Shown here: piece by piece, positions 34,761 to 44,895 of the stretch
Position numbering within the stretch: the first letter of the stretch is position 1
Layout of the letters: every line of letters begins with the position of its first letter
Assembly: GCA_911728455.2 (NCBI GenBank)
Contig: OU452225.1
Coordinates: 20,928,495-20,992,494 of the forward strand
Source: Marthasterias glacialis
Lineage: Eukaryota; Echinodermata; Asteroidea; Forcipulatida; Asteriidae
Length of the DNA stretch: 64,000 nt
Direction of reading: 5' to 3'
Position numbers and translations under genes: made by a program
The notes under the pieces: generated by a model
What the model saw: the letters and a program-made list of their open reading frames with translations, nothing else
Told to the model about the DNA's origin: nothing
Database searches by the model: none

Positions 34761-35002
34761 AACTATGTGCAAATACATGCTGTGACCGAGAGAGTCACAC
34801 CAACAGTCGGCTTTTGTTAATAATAACACAGTTACATATGTACAGTATATGATGAAGTTGTATGTTGTGACATTGATTTTAATCGCATTACTGTTTCATA
34901 AACTAACAGTATTCTACTACCGGCGTCTGACAACAACGTACACATGTAGCAACCTGCCTGTTATTTTGTTTATAATGTAAATCACTGTAAAAAACAAAGG
35001 CA

Positions 35003-35460
35003 GGCCTCGAAATTACCGACGGCACCGACGGCAATTGCCGTCGGTGCCCTGTGCCATTGCCGCGATGCCCTCGAAATCAACCAAAATTCACGGCAATATA
35101 TTGCCGTGCCCTTTTTGTCCAACTGCCGTCGGTGCCCTTTTGAAAAATTGTAACATGCATATTAAATGCCAAAATACCCGCTTTGAAAGAGACAATCAGG
35201 CGAGAAAAATGGTCGTTGAACAACTGAAAAAAGTTACCCCAGCTTTATATCACGCAAAAGAACGTACAAAATTGACTTACAGGGCTGTGTGTGTGTGTGT
35301 GCGTGTGTAGAAACTCGTCCTTGCCAGGCCTCGACCTTAACAGCGGCCACCAGCGGCCATTGTCGCGATGCCCCAGCAAATTGCCGTGATGCCCCTTGAA
35401 AAAATACGTACCTTACGGCCACTTGGCCGTCGTGCCCTTTTCCGTAGCGTACGCTTTCGC
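35003..35460 (+). repeat. dispersed repeat family 'TTGCC..GGTGCCC', two copies
   Basis: The first (35003-35155) has GACGGCAATTGCCGTCGGTG with several TTGCCGT..GTGCCC words. The second (35324-35450) has AGGCCTCGACCTTAACAGCG and ATTGCCGTGATGCCCC. A (TG)n run separates them. Confidence 0.6.
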
Positions 35461-36234
35461 ACACTAGTTTTCATAATGCTGCTTGCCATCATGTGTCGCG
35501 CCATGCATTTATACTAGTACTAGTACCGAAGTGGAGAACTCGGCACGGCAACCATATCAAACGTAGTTGAATTGTTTACTACTGAAACACGGCACCAGAC
35601 TACTCTCATGTATAAACTGGCTACAAGTCCCTACACTAAATTACACATGTTCGCACTGATTTATCTGCCTATTGAGTGGATGGGGGGCCGGGAGGCGAGC
35701 AGCCGGGGCGGGATCGAGTCTAGGTTTTTCCCTCGCTATCTCGCTGGTCTCGCTGTGTCCAAGGTTTGTTGTGTTGGATAAAAGTTTGTGACATTGCCAC
35801 TTTCTTTTTCATTGCCAAAAGTTATGTACACGTTGTGTACACTGCGCCCTAATTTTATACTACATCAACTTAACCGTAACGATTAATCAGCATGCAATCC
35901 CATAAAAGGCTTAAAAAAAACGGGAAGCTAAAAGGGTTGGAGCGGCAGCAAAGTGCCACGTTAGGACGCGTTTTTGGGGTGAGTTTGTTTACAAATTTAC
36001 AGTCTAGGCAATCAATAAACGTCGGCATCGTCGGCATGCACGTTCCATCCATATACTATCAGACTGTATTAACGTTACTACTAGGTAGTACTACTACTAG
36101 TACTAGTAGACCAATTTTTTGGCGGGGGGATTCGTTCTCAATTTTCATAATCTTATTTATTTTTAAGAATATTGTTTTTCAAGAATTTTATATTCCAAAA
36201 GGTTTAATTTTCCGGATCAGCGGATTTTGTTGAG

Positions 36235-36440
36235 CCTCGGGGTTGGGGTGGGGTGGGTGGGGTTCGTTTGTCTCCCTCGGAGAGTTGGGGGTGGTGTAGT
36301 TACAGTAACCGTAACGCTTATACGAGGGTCGGAGACCCGAGCGTTACAGGAAACCACATTCAAACATTGTGTTAGTGCATGTGCCTGCACACACGGAGTA
36401 GTATAATGTAAACTATGATTAAGGGGGGGGGGGGTTGAAA
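36235..36440. other. G-rich and hairpin segment
   Basis: GGGGTTGGGGTGGGGTGGGT (36239-36260) has four G-tracts and could form a quadruplex on the plus strand. AACGCTTATACGAGGG ... CCCGAGCGTT forms a small hairpin at about 36312-36346, and a G12 run lies at about 36423-36434. Confidence 0.5.
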
Positions 36441-36514
36441 ATGGGTAAGTTACTGGGGCAACTTGCATTGCAAGAAGTGCTGCAAAATAACTGTAAATAA
36501 TTCATCAACAAATA

Positions 36515-36640
36515 AAAGTTTGAAATGGCCTTGGTGCCCTTTCAGTTGGCCTTGGTGCCCCTTTCTTTTTTGGAGCCTTTAAGGCCAAGTGGCCTTGACC
36601 CTCTGAAGCTTAAGGTAGAGGCCTGCCTTGCTCTAGCGGT
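36515..36640 (+). repeat. dispersed repeat family 'TTGCC..GGTGCCC', short copy
   Basis: GGCCTTGGTGCCCTTTCAG is duplicated at once as TTGGCCTTGGTGCCCCTTTC, and the copy closes with GTAGAGGCCTGCC. Confidence 0.5.
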
Positions 36641-37119
36641 TGGTTCAATGCAACCCACGTTTCGTTTGGGCCGCATTGCAGTCCTAAGGATATGTAGGAA
36701 AATCCCCATACGAAACCGCTGGTGTCCATGTGCGATAGTTAGTGTTAAGTAAACTGTCATTGGTACCCGTACAGTAGAAGCATGGCCCCATGTTGCACAC
36801 GACTGGCGCCCTGTATACTGTATGCGTGTTTGTTAACTGCGCGACGGGAGCGTGCTGGAAAATGGCTCCTGATGTGTGTGTGTGCGGTGTGTGTGTGTGT
36901 ACGATCGACGACCAGCTATTATGAAGTTTGTGTCGCGTTCACCACAGTTTTAGTACATTTTAGCGTCAGCAAAATAAAAGGCAATGTAGAGTATGCGTAA
37001 AGTGAATAAAATAACACTCCTTTTTATTTATGGGCCCAGAATGAATGGTGATGATAATTCGTAAAGGGTAAGAATTCATTAATTATTTTCATCATCAAGA
37101 CTCAAAAAACTAGCGCAGT

Positions 37120-37285
37120 TTGCATTTTGTTAAATTAAGTTTTTGCCGTGGTGCCCCCCAAATTTCACAAAATTGCCGTGGTGCCCTTGTTACACTCACA
37201 AAATTGCTGCAATGCCCTTCAAATTTGAGAAAATCAAGGCACTTATTGCCGTGCCCTTTTCAACACGAAGTTCGAGGCCTGCAAA
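37120..37285 (+). repeat. dispersed repeat family 'TTGCC..GGTGCCC', copy with internal tandem
   Basis: Three near-tandem words TTGCCGTGGTGCCCCCC, TTGCCGTGGTGCCCTTG and TTGCTGCAATGCCCTTC lie 40-45 bases apart. The copy closes with AGTTCGAGGCCTGC. Confidence 0.6.
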
Positions 37286-37689
37286 GGGGTGGTAGTCAAG
37301 AATGTGGGAAAAGTGAGCATTTCTCTAGCATTGCTGAATTTCAAATAGACAAAGGAATCACACAGTTTTGAAAAGCCTTTTCATAGGATTATTTCAGCTT
37401 CAAAATCTGAAATTCTTGTGTTGAAAAGTGTGTGATCGCGGTCGTCTGGCCCAAACATTTTGTCATGCAACCAGTACTACTACATTGTGAACATAGTTTC
37501 TTGTAGAATTTCCAAGATTTGCTGGAACTGTCCTATTGCTGGTTTTATTCAGCCACTCAAAAGTCTCAGGTACAAATTCTGGAATATTTTTCACGGATTT
37601 CGAGAAAGAAAAGCCTCAATCGAATAAACAAATGCAACAATCATCATTGTACCATACCGCACATTCCTATGTAGAACATGGTGTTTTTT

Positions 37690-37945
37690 ACATTTAATAC
37701 CCACTACAGGTCTATTGCATGCGACACTCAGCGGTTGTGCATACACACGCATGCTAAATTTAACATTGAGTATGGGTACATATTGCGTTCCTACATAAAT
37801 TAGCGCCTGTGTATATCTAGCACATTTACAACTCTAGCCATGACTCTAACAGCCATTTAAAACCGGTCTTAAACGGTCATGTGACCACCTTTCAAACAAT
37901 AGGACTGCCTGAACTGTCCTAAACTGTCTGGGGTATCTACATTAT
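37690..37945. repeat. GTCTTAAACGGC-family repeat, right-end copy 4
   Basis: AAAACCGGTCTTAAACGGTC, ATGTGACCACCTTTCAAACA and CTGTCTGGGGTAT match the right part of copies 1 and 2. Confidence 0.6.
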
Positions 37946-39455
37946 GCAATACACAGTACGATCTTCAGGGAAGTGTTACTGAAAATTTAAATTTCCAAAA
38001 TACAGTGTGCATACAATTACAGTGTACTATACACTAAATTGAAACAAGTGTTATCGACCTTCATAATACTGTTGCTATGGAAACGATCCAGACTTATTAA
38101 TTTTTCACACCTGTTCCACAACACACACAGGCAGTGCAACAAGGTGGAACAATCTGTATTGATTTTTCATAGAAATTAAATGTTCCTGTACAGGCTTGAA
38201 AAATTAACCATGGGAAGAAAACAAAACAATGCTACAGTATTTGAATACTTTGTATTGTAACATGTACAAACATGTAGCCTAGCTATGACACACTGTCACA
38301 ATAAAGACTTCTTGCAGTCAAATTCAAAAAGCACTTGGTGATACACTTATTCGTACACTGCACACATGAAAAAAAAAAAAATAAATAAACAAATAAGCTT
38401 GGAAAGAAATCACTTGTTTGACTACAAACAAGAATGAGATGTTACACACATAAAATGTAAATTGTGTAAAAGTTACACATAGTTTTGTTTGTACAGTGTG
38501 CAGCACATGTGACAATCAATCAATCCAAATAGCTAAACAACAATGTACGAACCCCAGAGTGAAAATGCATGATTCATCTTGCAAGAATTATGCACTGCAA
38601 TAAAAACAAACAGCAAATATCAACTTAATATCCAAAGTCTCTTTTAAATGTACATTACACGTATGTATTCTTCCACACACAAATTTTGCGGGTTTCTTGA
38701 AAACTAAAAGACAATTGAAACTACACATGTACTAAGGCATTCCTGGCATGTTTTTCAATTCAATATGCAAATTCAGACAAGCTCTTTCGGGAGCCTCTGG
38801 AGTCCTGACTATTACATGTACCTTGCTTTAAGTCTCCAGAAAAAAACCTGAATGCATTACAGAAAAGTTCAATCTGTAAAAATCATCCCACCAACATACT
38901 TTTAGGTGGAAAAGATATCTCACCTTACCCAAACAATGCGCCCCCTTGGGTGAGTTCACAATGCAGTCGACCCCGGAGGCAAGTTCACTGACATAATTAA
39001 GCATTGTATGAATTATGCCCGTTTCTACTACCGATGAAATTGCAGGTAATCGTCCATTGTTACGACTGTTGACACTACCAAACTCGCAATTGCAAGGTAT
39101 CCACGCTTCAGTGAATAGTTATAAAAGCTTTTCAATTGCACACAAAATGACCAATTGAGATCTGATAAAATGTCTGATGGAGGTAAATTATGAGAGACAA
39201 ATTATGTATTATGCGTATTATTAATAAACTGAAGAATTTTTTATTTCATTCTGCTCAATGGCAACTATTTTGCATTATTCGTGTAAGTATTCTTTATAAA
39301 TAGAGAGAATAGTGAAATCCACTAAAGTACATACCTTCATGTGTTAAGGGTAATTATGTACATTGTGTATGTTAATGTACAAATTTTTAAACAAGTGGGC
39401 CTACACACGTACATTGTAATTTATTTTATTTTTATTTTTTATTTTTTTTAATGCA
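37946..39455. other. gene-free stretch, no recognised feature
   Basis: AT-rich, with no exon or delimited element seen. Confidence 0.4.
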
Positions 39456-39457
39456 AT

Positions 39458-39770
39458 TCATCCATCACAAGGCCCAAAGGCCACTCGAAGTGTGGGCTAC
39501 ATTTTGAAGGAATAAAAACCTGCCCCTATGGTGAGATATAAATGCAAGTCTCTCCACAGCACAGCTAAGAACCGGGAGGGGTACATGGATCCGTTGCGAG
39601 ACAAACGTAACTGCCTCTTCCCCTATTTGAAGCAATTTTACATGAAGTTACATGTAAGTTTCTTGCTCAAGGACACAAGTGTCATGACCGGGATTCGAAC
39701 CCGCATCCTGATGACTCAGCTACCAGAACTTGAGTCTGATGCACTAAACCACTTGGCCACGACACGCTAA
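39458..39770 (-). mobile_element. tRNA-derived SINE (family D), copy 1
   Basis: On the minus strand from 39768: CGTGTCGTGGCCAAGTGGTT (A box of Leu/Ser type), GCGGGTTCGAATCCCGGTCA (B box), then GACACTTGTGTCCTTGAGCA, a core seen in several animal SINE superfamilies. The body downstream differs from the copy at 57963-58395. Confidence 0.75.
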
Positions 39771-39905
39771 AGTAGGCCTGATAAAGGGCAAGATGTTGTT
39801 CTTTGGTAAAGGGCACACCATGTACATGTAGTATACCAATTTCCAGGGGCATCGAGGCAATGACTGGGGTCATGGAGGCTATGGAAGGCTTTTGGGGCTG
39901 ATACA
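39771..39905 (-). repeat. dispersed repeat family 'TTGCC..GGTGCCC', copy
   Basis: Read on the minus strand: CATGACCCCAGTCATTGCCT, CGATGCCCCTGGAAATTGGT, then CTTTATCAGGCCTAC at the end. It abuts the SINE. Confidence 0.5.
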
Positions 39906-40713
39906 CACAGTACAGATGGTATCAGACTTACCAGGTAAACTCTCCATTGTTCTTGGAAATGAGTGCATGATCAAAACCGCTCAAACAATGGAAATCTACC
40001 TGGTACAATGCTGTCACCGACATGTTGCATTCCAAAGTCTCCAACTGCCTGTTGCCTTAGTGAAGAATCAGAACTGTGCATGTACATGGAATGATACGCA
40101 GCACACTGGCCAGAAGAAGAATTGTGCCCAATAAGTACAAGTACAAGCTTGTACATTGCCCCTATCAAAAGGCATGGCACCCCTTTCACTTAACGAACTG
40201 GAATGCAAACTGTAAATTATGCATTGATTCTTCATCTTGTAATAAAATTTAATAAAGTCAATTTTTGCTGGTAGGCCTTTGTATCACAACAATTTGAAGC
40301 TCAAAAGGTTTTTTTATTTGGTTGCTGTTTTTATCCTAACTAGTGTGTAGTACCATGGAGGTACATGTAGAATTAGGCCTCTATGGTAGTACAGTATTTT
40401 AATCTTTTCCGTAATTATTAAGGCTTTTCCAACACACACGTCATGAGGATCTCTACTCAACAACCTTGCTTTTTGGATTTCCAGTTTCTCCACCACTTGA
40501 TCACCTTTTCGCGTAAATTGATACCGTATGTTTGTGTTATTTTTGAAAGAAAACCAAATTTGCACTTAAAAAAAATAAAATAAAAAAATTACTGAAAAAG
40601 TGGCCGTCAGATTCAGCATCTTTTTTTCCCGAACTGTGTCAGTCTACACATATCTACGATGTCATGTACAATATACATTGTACAAGAACAGTATTATTAA
40701 TATTAGTTGTGAT

Positions 40714-41445
40714 TAGACCCAGTAACTGGGACGCTGTACTCCTTTTTTGAGATTTTGACATTATCTGCCGTACTAGCGCCCCAGTAAGGAATATGTAGTA
40801 ACTGCGACGGTCAGGAGGATTTAAATCACCTCTGTTAAAAAAAATGCCTTAGACTCGACAGAATTGCTCAAAATTCGCCTACTGTCTTCTCCAAGTGTTT
40901 ATGGAGTAATAAAATGCATTTAATTGTACTCACGATCATTTTCTGATCTCCAAATCGATGATTTTTAGGGCCTCTGAAACCCTGCCGTTACAATCGCCAT
41001 TTTGATTACTAATGTTACGACTGTTTTCTGACTTGAAAAAAGTCGAATTAACGCTGCGGGGATCACGTGTTCGCTGATGCCCGGACTTGAATATTGTTTT
41101 GCGCAGTCAACGCAGGGTACCAGTCAACGAACACCACAAAGTTCCATTGCTCATGATTGCCGAGCGCGTGCTGTACAATGTTGCCATTGTGGGGTCGTTG
41201 ACACAGCTGGTATCCTGCTGGTATCGTGAGTACAATTAAATGCATTTTATTACACCATAAACACTTGGAGAAGACAGTAGGCGAATTTTGAGCAATTCTG
41301 TTGAGTCTAAGGCATTTTTTTTAACAGAGGTGATTTAAATCCTCCTGACCGTCGCAGTTACTACATATTCCTTACTGGGGCGCTAGTACGACAGAAAATG
41401 TCAAAATCTCAAAAAAGGAGTACAGCGCCCCAGTTACTGGGTCTA
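40714..41445. mobile_element. non-autonomous Mutator-like (MULE) element, copy 1
   Basis: A 732-base element begins TAGACCCAGTAACTGGG and ends CCCAGTTACTGGGTCTA. Its terminal inverted repeats exceed 200 bases with few mismatches. It is bounded by the perfect 9-base direct repeat AGTTGTGAT (40705-40713 and 41446-41454). Nine-base duplications with long inverted ends are the hallmark of Mutator-like elements. The centre has no transposase, so mobilisation must come from elsewhere. Confidence 0.88.
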
Positions 41446-41753
41446 AGTTGTGATAATCATAAACCTCCATCCACCAAGTGGTCACAGACCAGAGGGGCAT
41501 CCCTCCACAGTGCGACTGTCAGGAGCATGGCGGGTTACGATTATCACAACGATTGTATTACCATTGTCTCAATATTAATCTTATTCTTAGGCCTACACAA
41601 AACTAATGCCAGCTTGAATAGTGCATGCATGCACCATCATCATTGGATTGATAATCATTTAAAAAACAAACCATGAATCAACTGATTAAAAAAAAGAATG
41701 AATGCCATAAATAATATTTAGAAATTAACAAACAATAAGTCAATGAATGTGAC

Positions 41754-42444
41754 TAGACCCAGTAACTGGGGCGCTGTACTCCTTTTTTGAGATTTTTGAC
41801 ATTATCTGTCGTACTAGCGCCCCAGTCCGTGGTATATATGGAAAGTGCTCCGATTCGGAGTCCGAAGCGGTTTTTTTCTGAATCAGTTACATGCATATTG
41901 ATTTGCGCAGTCAACGCAGGATACCAGGCTACACAGCTGGTATCCTGCATTGACTGCGCAAATCAATATGCATGTCAGGGCATCAGCGAACATTGGCGCT
42001 ACACACAGCCTGGTATCCTGCGTTGACTGCGCGGAAAACAATATGAAAGTCAGGGCCTCAGCGAACACGCAATCCTCGCAGCGTTTTAGACATAAGGAAA
42101 CGGTCGTTGAGTATCACATTCAAAATGGCGATTCTAACGGCAAATTTGATATATGCGTGATAGTGGGCTAAAAATCATTGATTTGGAGGACCAAAAATGA
42201 TCGTGAGTACAATTAACTGCATTTTATTTCACCGTAGATACTTGGAGAAGCCAGTAGGCGATTTTCAAGCAATTCTGTGGAGTCCTTGTTGCAATTTTGA
42301 CAATTTTGTAACTGATTCAGAAAAAAACCGCTTCGCACTCCGAATCGGAGCACTTTCCATATATACCACGGACTGGGGCGCTAGTACGACAGATAATGTC
42401 AAAAATCTAAAAAAAGGAGTACAGCGCCCCAGTTACTGGGTCTA
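41754..42444. mobile_element. non-autonomous Mutator-like (MULE) element, copy 2
   Basis: The 691-base relative of copy 1 has the same termini and is flanked by a different perfect 9-base repeat, GAATGTGAC (41745-41753 and 42445-42453). This shows an independent insertion 300 bases away. Internal ends diverge: this copy has CCGTGGTATATATGGAAAGT (right arm reversed) where copy 1 has a different block. Short palindromes around TGGTATCCTGC fill the centre. Confidence 0.88.
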
Positions 42445-42778
42445 GAATGTGACTATAACCACCTAGCGTACAGGTGCAAACAGACCTACCCATACCATTA
42501 TAGGATAACACTACAGCTAACTTTTAAAACACAACAGTATCTATCAAAAGCATGACTGTGCTACAATCACTACCACAACTATACTGGTGGTAAATGGTAT
42601 TGCCCGGGCGCCTCTGCTTGTGGCTGTGTGTTACACACAGCACGCTCCTCAGACTCACTCAGCATTTGTGGAACCAACTGGTCATGCTGGTTAACGTTAC
42701 TTGCTAATCAGACTAATGCTCGGTCTTGAATAGTAACCAAATGGCTTTAACTACAAAATAGTGTCACTTAAAACTGAC

Positions 42779-42950
42779 CTTCCTTCAATATACGTTGGCT
42801 CATATCGATGTCATATATCCCAAACGTCATTTTCTTCCATCATTCCACGACCAAAATATCTTTGGAAATCAACCGTGCGGCGGTAGCTCGTATGTGTACG
42901 GACGTACGCACGTAAACACGAACTATGCACATTTTTACATCCGGTTAATT
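42779..42950 (-). other. candidate 5' untranslated exon and promoter-proximal region of SSX2IP
   Basis: On the minus strand a CpG-containing block (ACCGCCGCACGG, TACGTGCGTACGTCCG) leads to a good donor, GAAGGAAG|GTCAGT, at 42779/42778. SSX2IP needs at least one upstream leader exon because its start exon opens with an acceptor. This is the best candidate I see before PHF24. It is inferred only; the transcription start is unknown. Confidence 0.35.
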
Positions 42951-43399
42951 ATACACACGTAATCTCGTAGTTGATGTCATCAGTCAAGAAAATACACTAT
43001 GAACAATAACAAGCTCTCCAATTTTTTTTTTAAATATTACTGAAAGGTCAGCATGAGTTTGTTATGAATACTTGTCTTTATAAATGTCAAAGTTTAAGTC
43101 TTTGTTAGTGACAGTAACAGAGTAACCTTATAATTGAGTAACTCCAAATACAAGTTGGATATTATAAGGCGGTGAACTTCTTTTGCCATCAGAGCGCATG
43201 CGTGTTTTCTAAACCTCCCGGTAAATTTTGATTGGTTTACGACGAACCACATTAACCTATCAATTTTGTCATCTTGCAAGTTTTGAAGCCACAGCCCTCG
43301 ACATTAGAAAGAAAAAATAATAAACTTTTACAGACTTACATATACCTTAGATAATGATGGTAGACAAGTTTCCTTGAAACAGTTCTGCCTTAAGTGCTA

Positions 43400-43533
43400 T
43401 AGCCATTCGCCAAGTCCTTCGTGGCTTAGACATTTTGTGTAGCTGCAGCGAAGACCAAGTCAGCGCGCACGAGTGGCGAAGTACTTCGCGGCTACATAGC
43501 TGTCTAAGCCACGAAGGCCTTGGTGAAAGGCTA
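43400..43533. mobile_element. small foldback/MITE with 9-base target duplication
   Basis: TAGCCATTCGCCAAGTCCTT at the left is inverted as AAGGCCTTGGTGAAAGGCTA at the right, and the inner arms GTGGCTTAGACA / TGTCTAAGCCAC pair. The perfect direct repeat TAAGTGCTA flanks it (43391-43399 and 43534-43542). At 134 bases it is a minimal non-autonomous element, possibly also mobilised by a Mutator-like enzyme. Confidence 0.8.
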
Positions 43534-43567
43534 TAAGTGCTATTGTTTTTTAACAATAGTTGAAATG

Positions 43568-44067
43568 TACGAAAGCCCAATCGTGCCACAGAAATAAATA
43601 AAATCACTGGAAAATAATCCGTTATAACGAATTAATAATACGTAATAACGAATTAATAATCCGTTATAACAAATTAGTAATCCGTAATAACGAATTAATA
43701 ATCCGTTATAACGAATTAAATAATCCGTAATAACGAATTAATAATCCGTTATAACGAATTAATAATCCATAATAACGAATTAATAATCCGTTATAACGAA
43801 TTAAATAATCCGTAATAACGAATTAATAATCCGTTATAACGAATTATTAATTCGTAACAACGAATTAATAATCCGTAATAACGAATTAATTAATTAATTC
43901 GTTATAACGGATTATTAATTCGTTATTACGGATTATTTAATTCGTTATAACGGATTATTAATTCGTTATTAGGGATTATTAATTCGTTATAACGGATTAT
44001 TAATTCGTTATAACGGATTATTTTCCAGTGATTTTATTTATTTCTGTGGCACGATTGGGCTTTCGTA
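43568..44067. mobile_element. 500-base foldback element built from 21-base subrepeats
   Basis: The ends TACGAAAGCCCAATCGTGCC and GGCACGATTGGGCTTTCGTA are perfect inverted copies. Inside, each arm is a tandem array alternating CCGTTATAACGAATTAATAA and CCGTAATAACGAATTAATAA; the orientation flips near 43890. The direct repeat GAAATG (43562-43567 and 44068-44073) flanks the element. Nearly the whole element can fold on itself. Confidence 0.88.
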
Positions 44068-44677
44068 GAAATGAGATCCAAAAATTAAATTTCGTCTCAT
44101 AACACCCAAACTGCCCAAGAAGAATGCGTTCAAAAAAACGAAAACAAAATGCAAAATGTATTTTTAAAGTTTTGTCACAAATGAAACAACGAAATGAGCT
44201 GAAATGAAAGCATTTACAGACACTTTACAATGGGTGGTTGACCAGGGCTTTAAGTTGGGAAAAACGAGGTCTTTATTTAAAAAAAAAAACGAATCTTTTA
44301 AATTGTGAGGGGGAAAATAACAGTTTTGTGTGGGAGACTTTTGAATGGTCCTTTGTCATGGTTCCAGGTTTCCCACCTGTAGTACGCACGCTCAGAACTA
44401 GCTGTCGAAAAAGATCAGTTTTCTGGAAATCAATGGTTGTGTGTCTATTATCTGCTGCCGCAAGCGTCTCAAAAGAGTTCCACATTTTTCTGCGCGCGTG
44501 AATCGTGGGGGAAAAAGAACTTTGCTAGCGCGATACCCCCTGCGCGATACTGCCGGGGTGGCATAAAACACAATGCAAAAGAACGCTGTCATTTAAAAAC
44601 TAAACACTTTCCGAAGCAACACCTTTTGGTTGACAACTTTTTATACTTTCTTTTTTCAACAAACTTTACACCTCGAG

Positions 44678-44895
44678 ATGGGAACTGTTGGGGCGAAGGC
44701 CAAGAAGCGCACTGCAAAAGAAATCGAAGAGGAATACATTGACTGGGAAGCCCGTACGAACCAAACCCGGAAAGTTGGTAGGTTGAGTCTGATTGTGCGT
44801 GCGATGCGAGCGGGAAATCGCGCTGCAAAGACGGTTGGTGGGTCCACAGGAGCTGCCTCGTCGTCCGCTTCGAGCAACGCAGTGTTTTCTCAAAA
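44678..44895 (+). CDS. PHF24: PHF24 exon 1
   Basis: Residues 1-72. I chose ATG 44678 (GAGATGG) over the in-frame ATG 44630 because it gives an N-terminal Met-Gly, as in the mammalian protein, which also starts MG. The exon is rich in Lys/Arg then Ser/Ala. Donor AA|GTAAGT, phase 2. Confidence 0.82.

Noticed and set aside
35572..36233. Open frames near 35.6-36.2 kb as exons of another gene
   Set aside because: No recognisable domain, no consistent splice chain, and the surroundings are repeats.
39688..39768. tRNA-Leu/Ser gene on the minus strand
   Set aside because: The head is linked to the same core as the SINE at 57963-58395, so it is a SINE.
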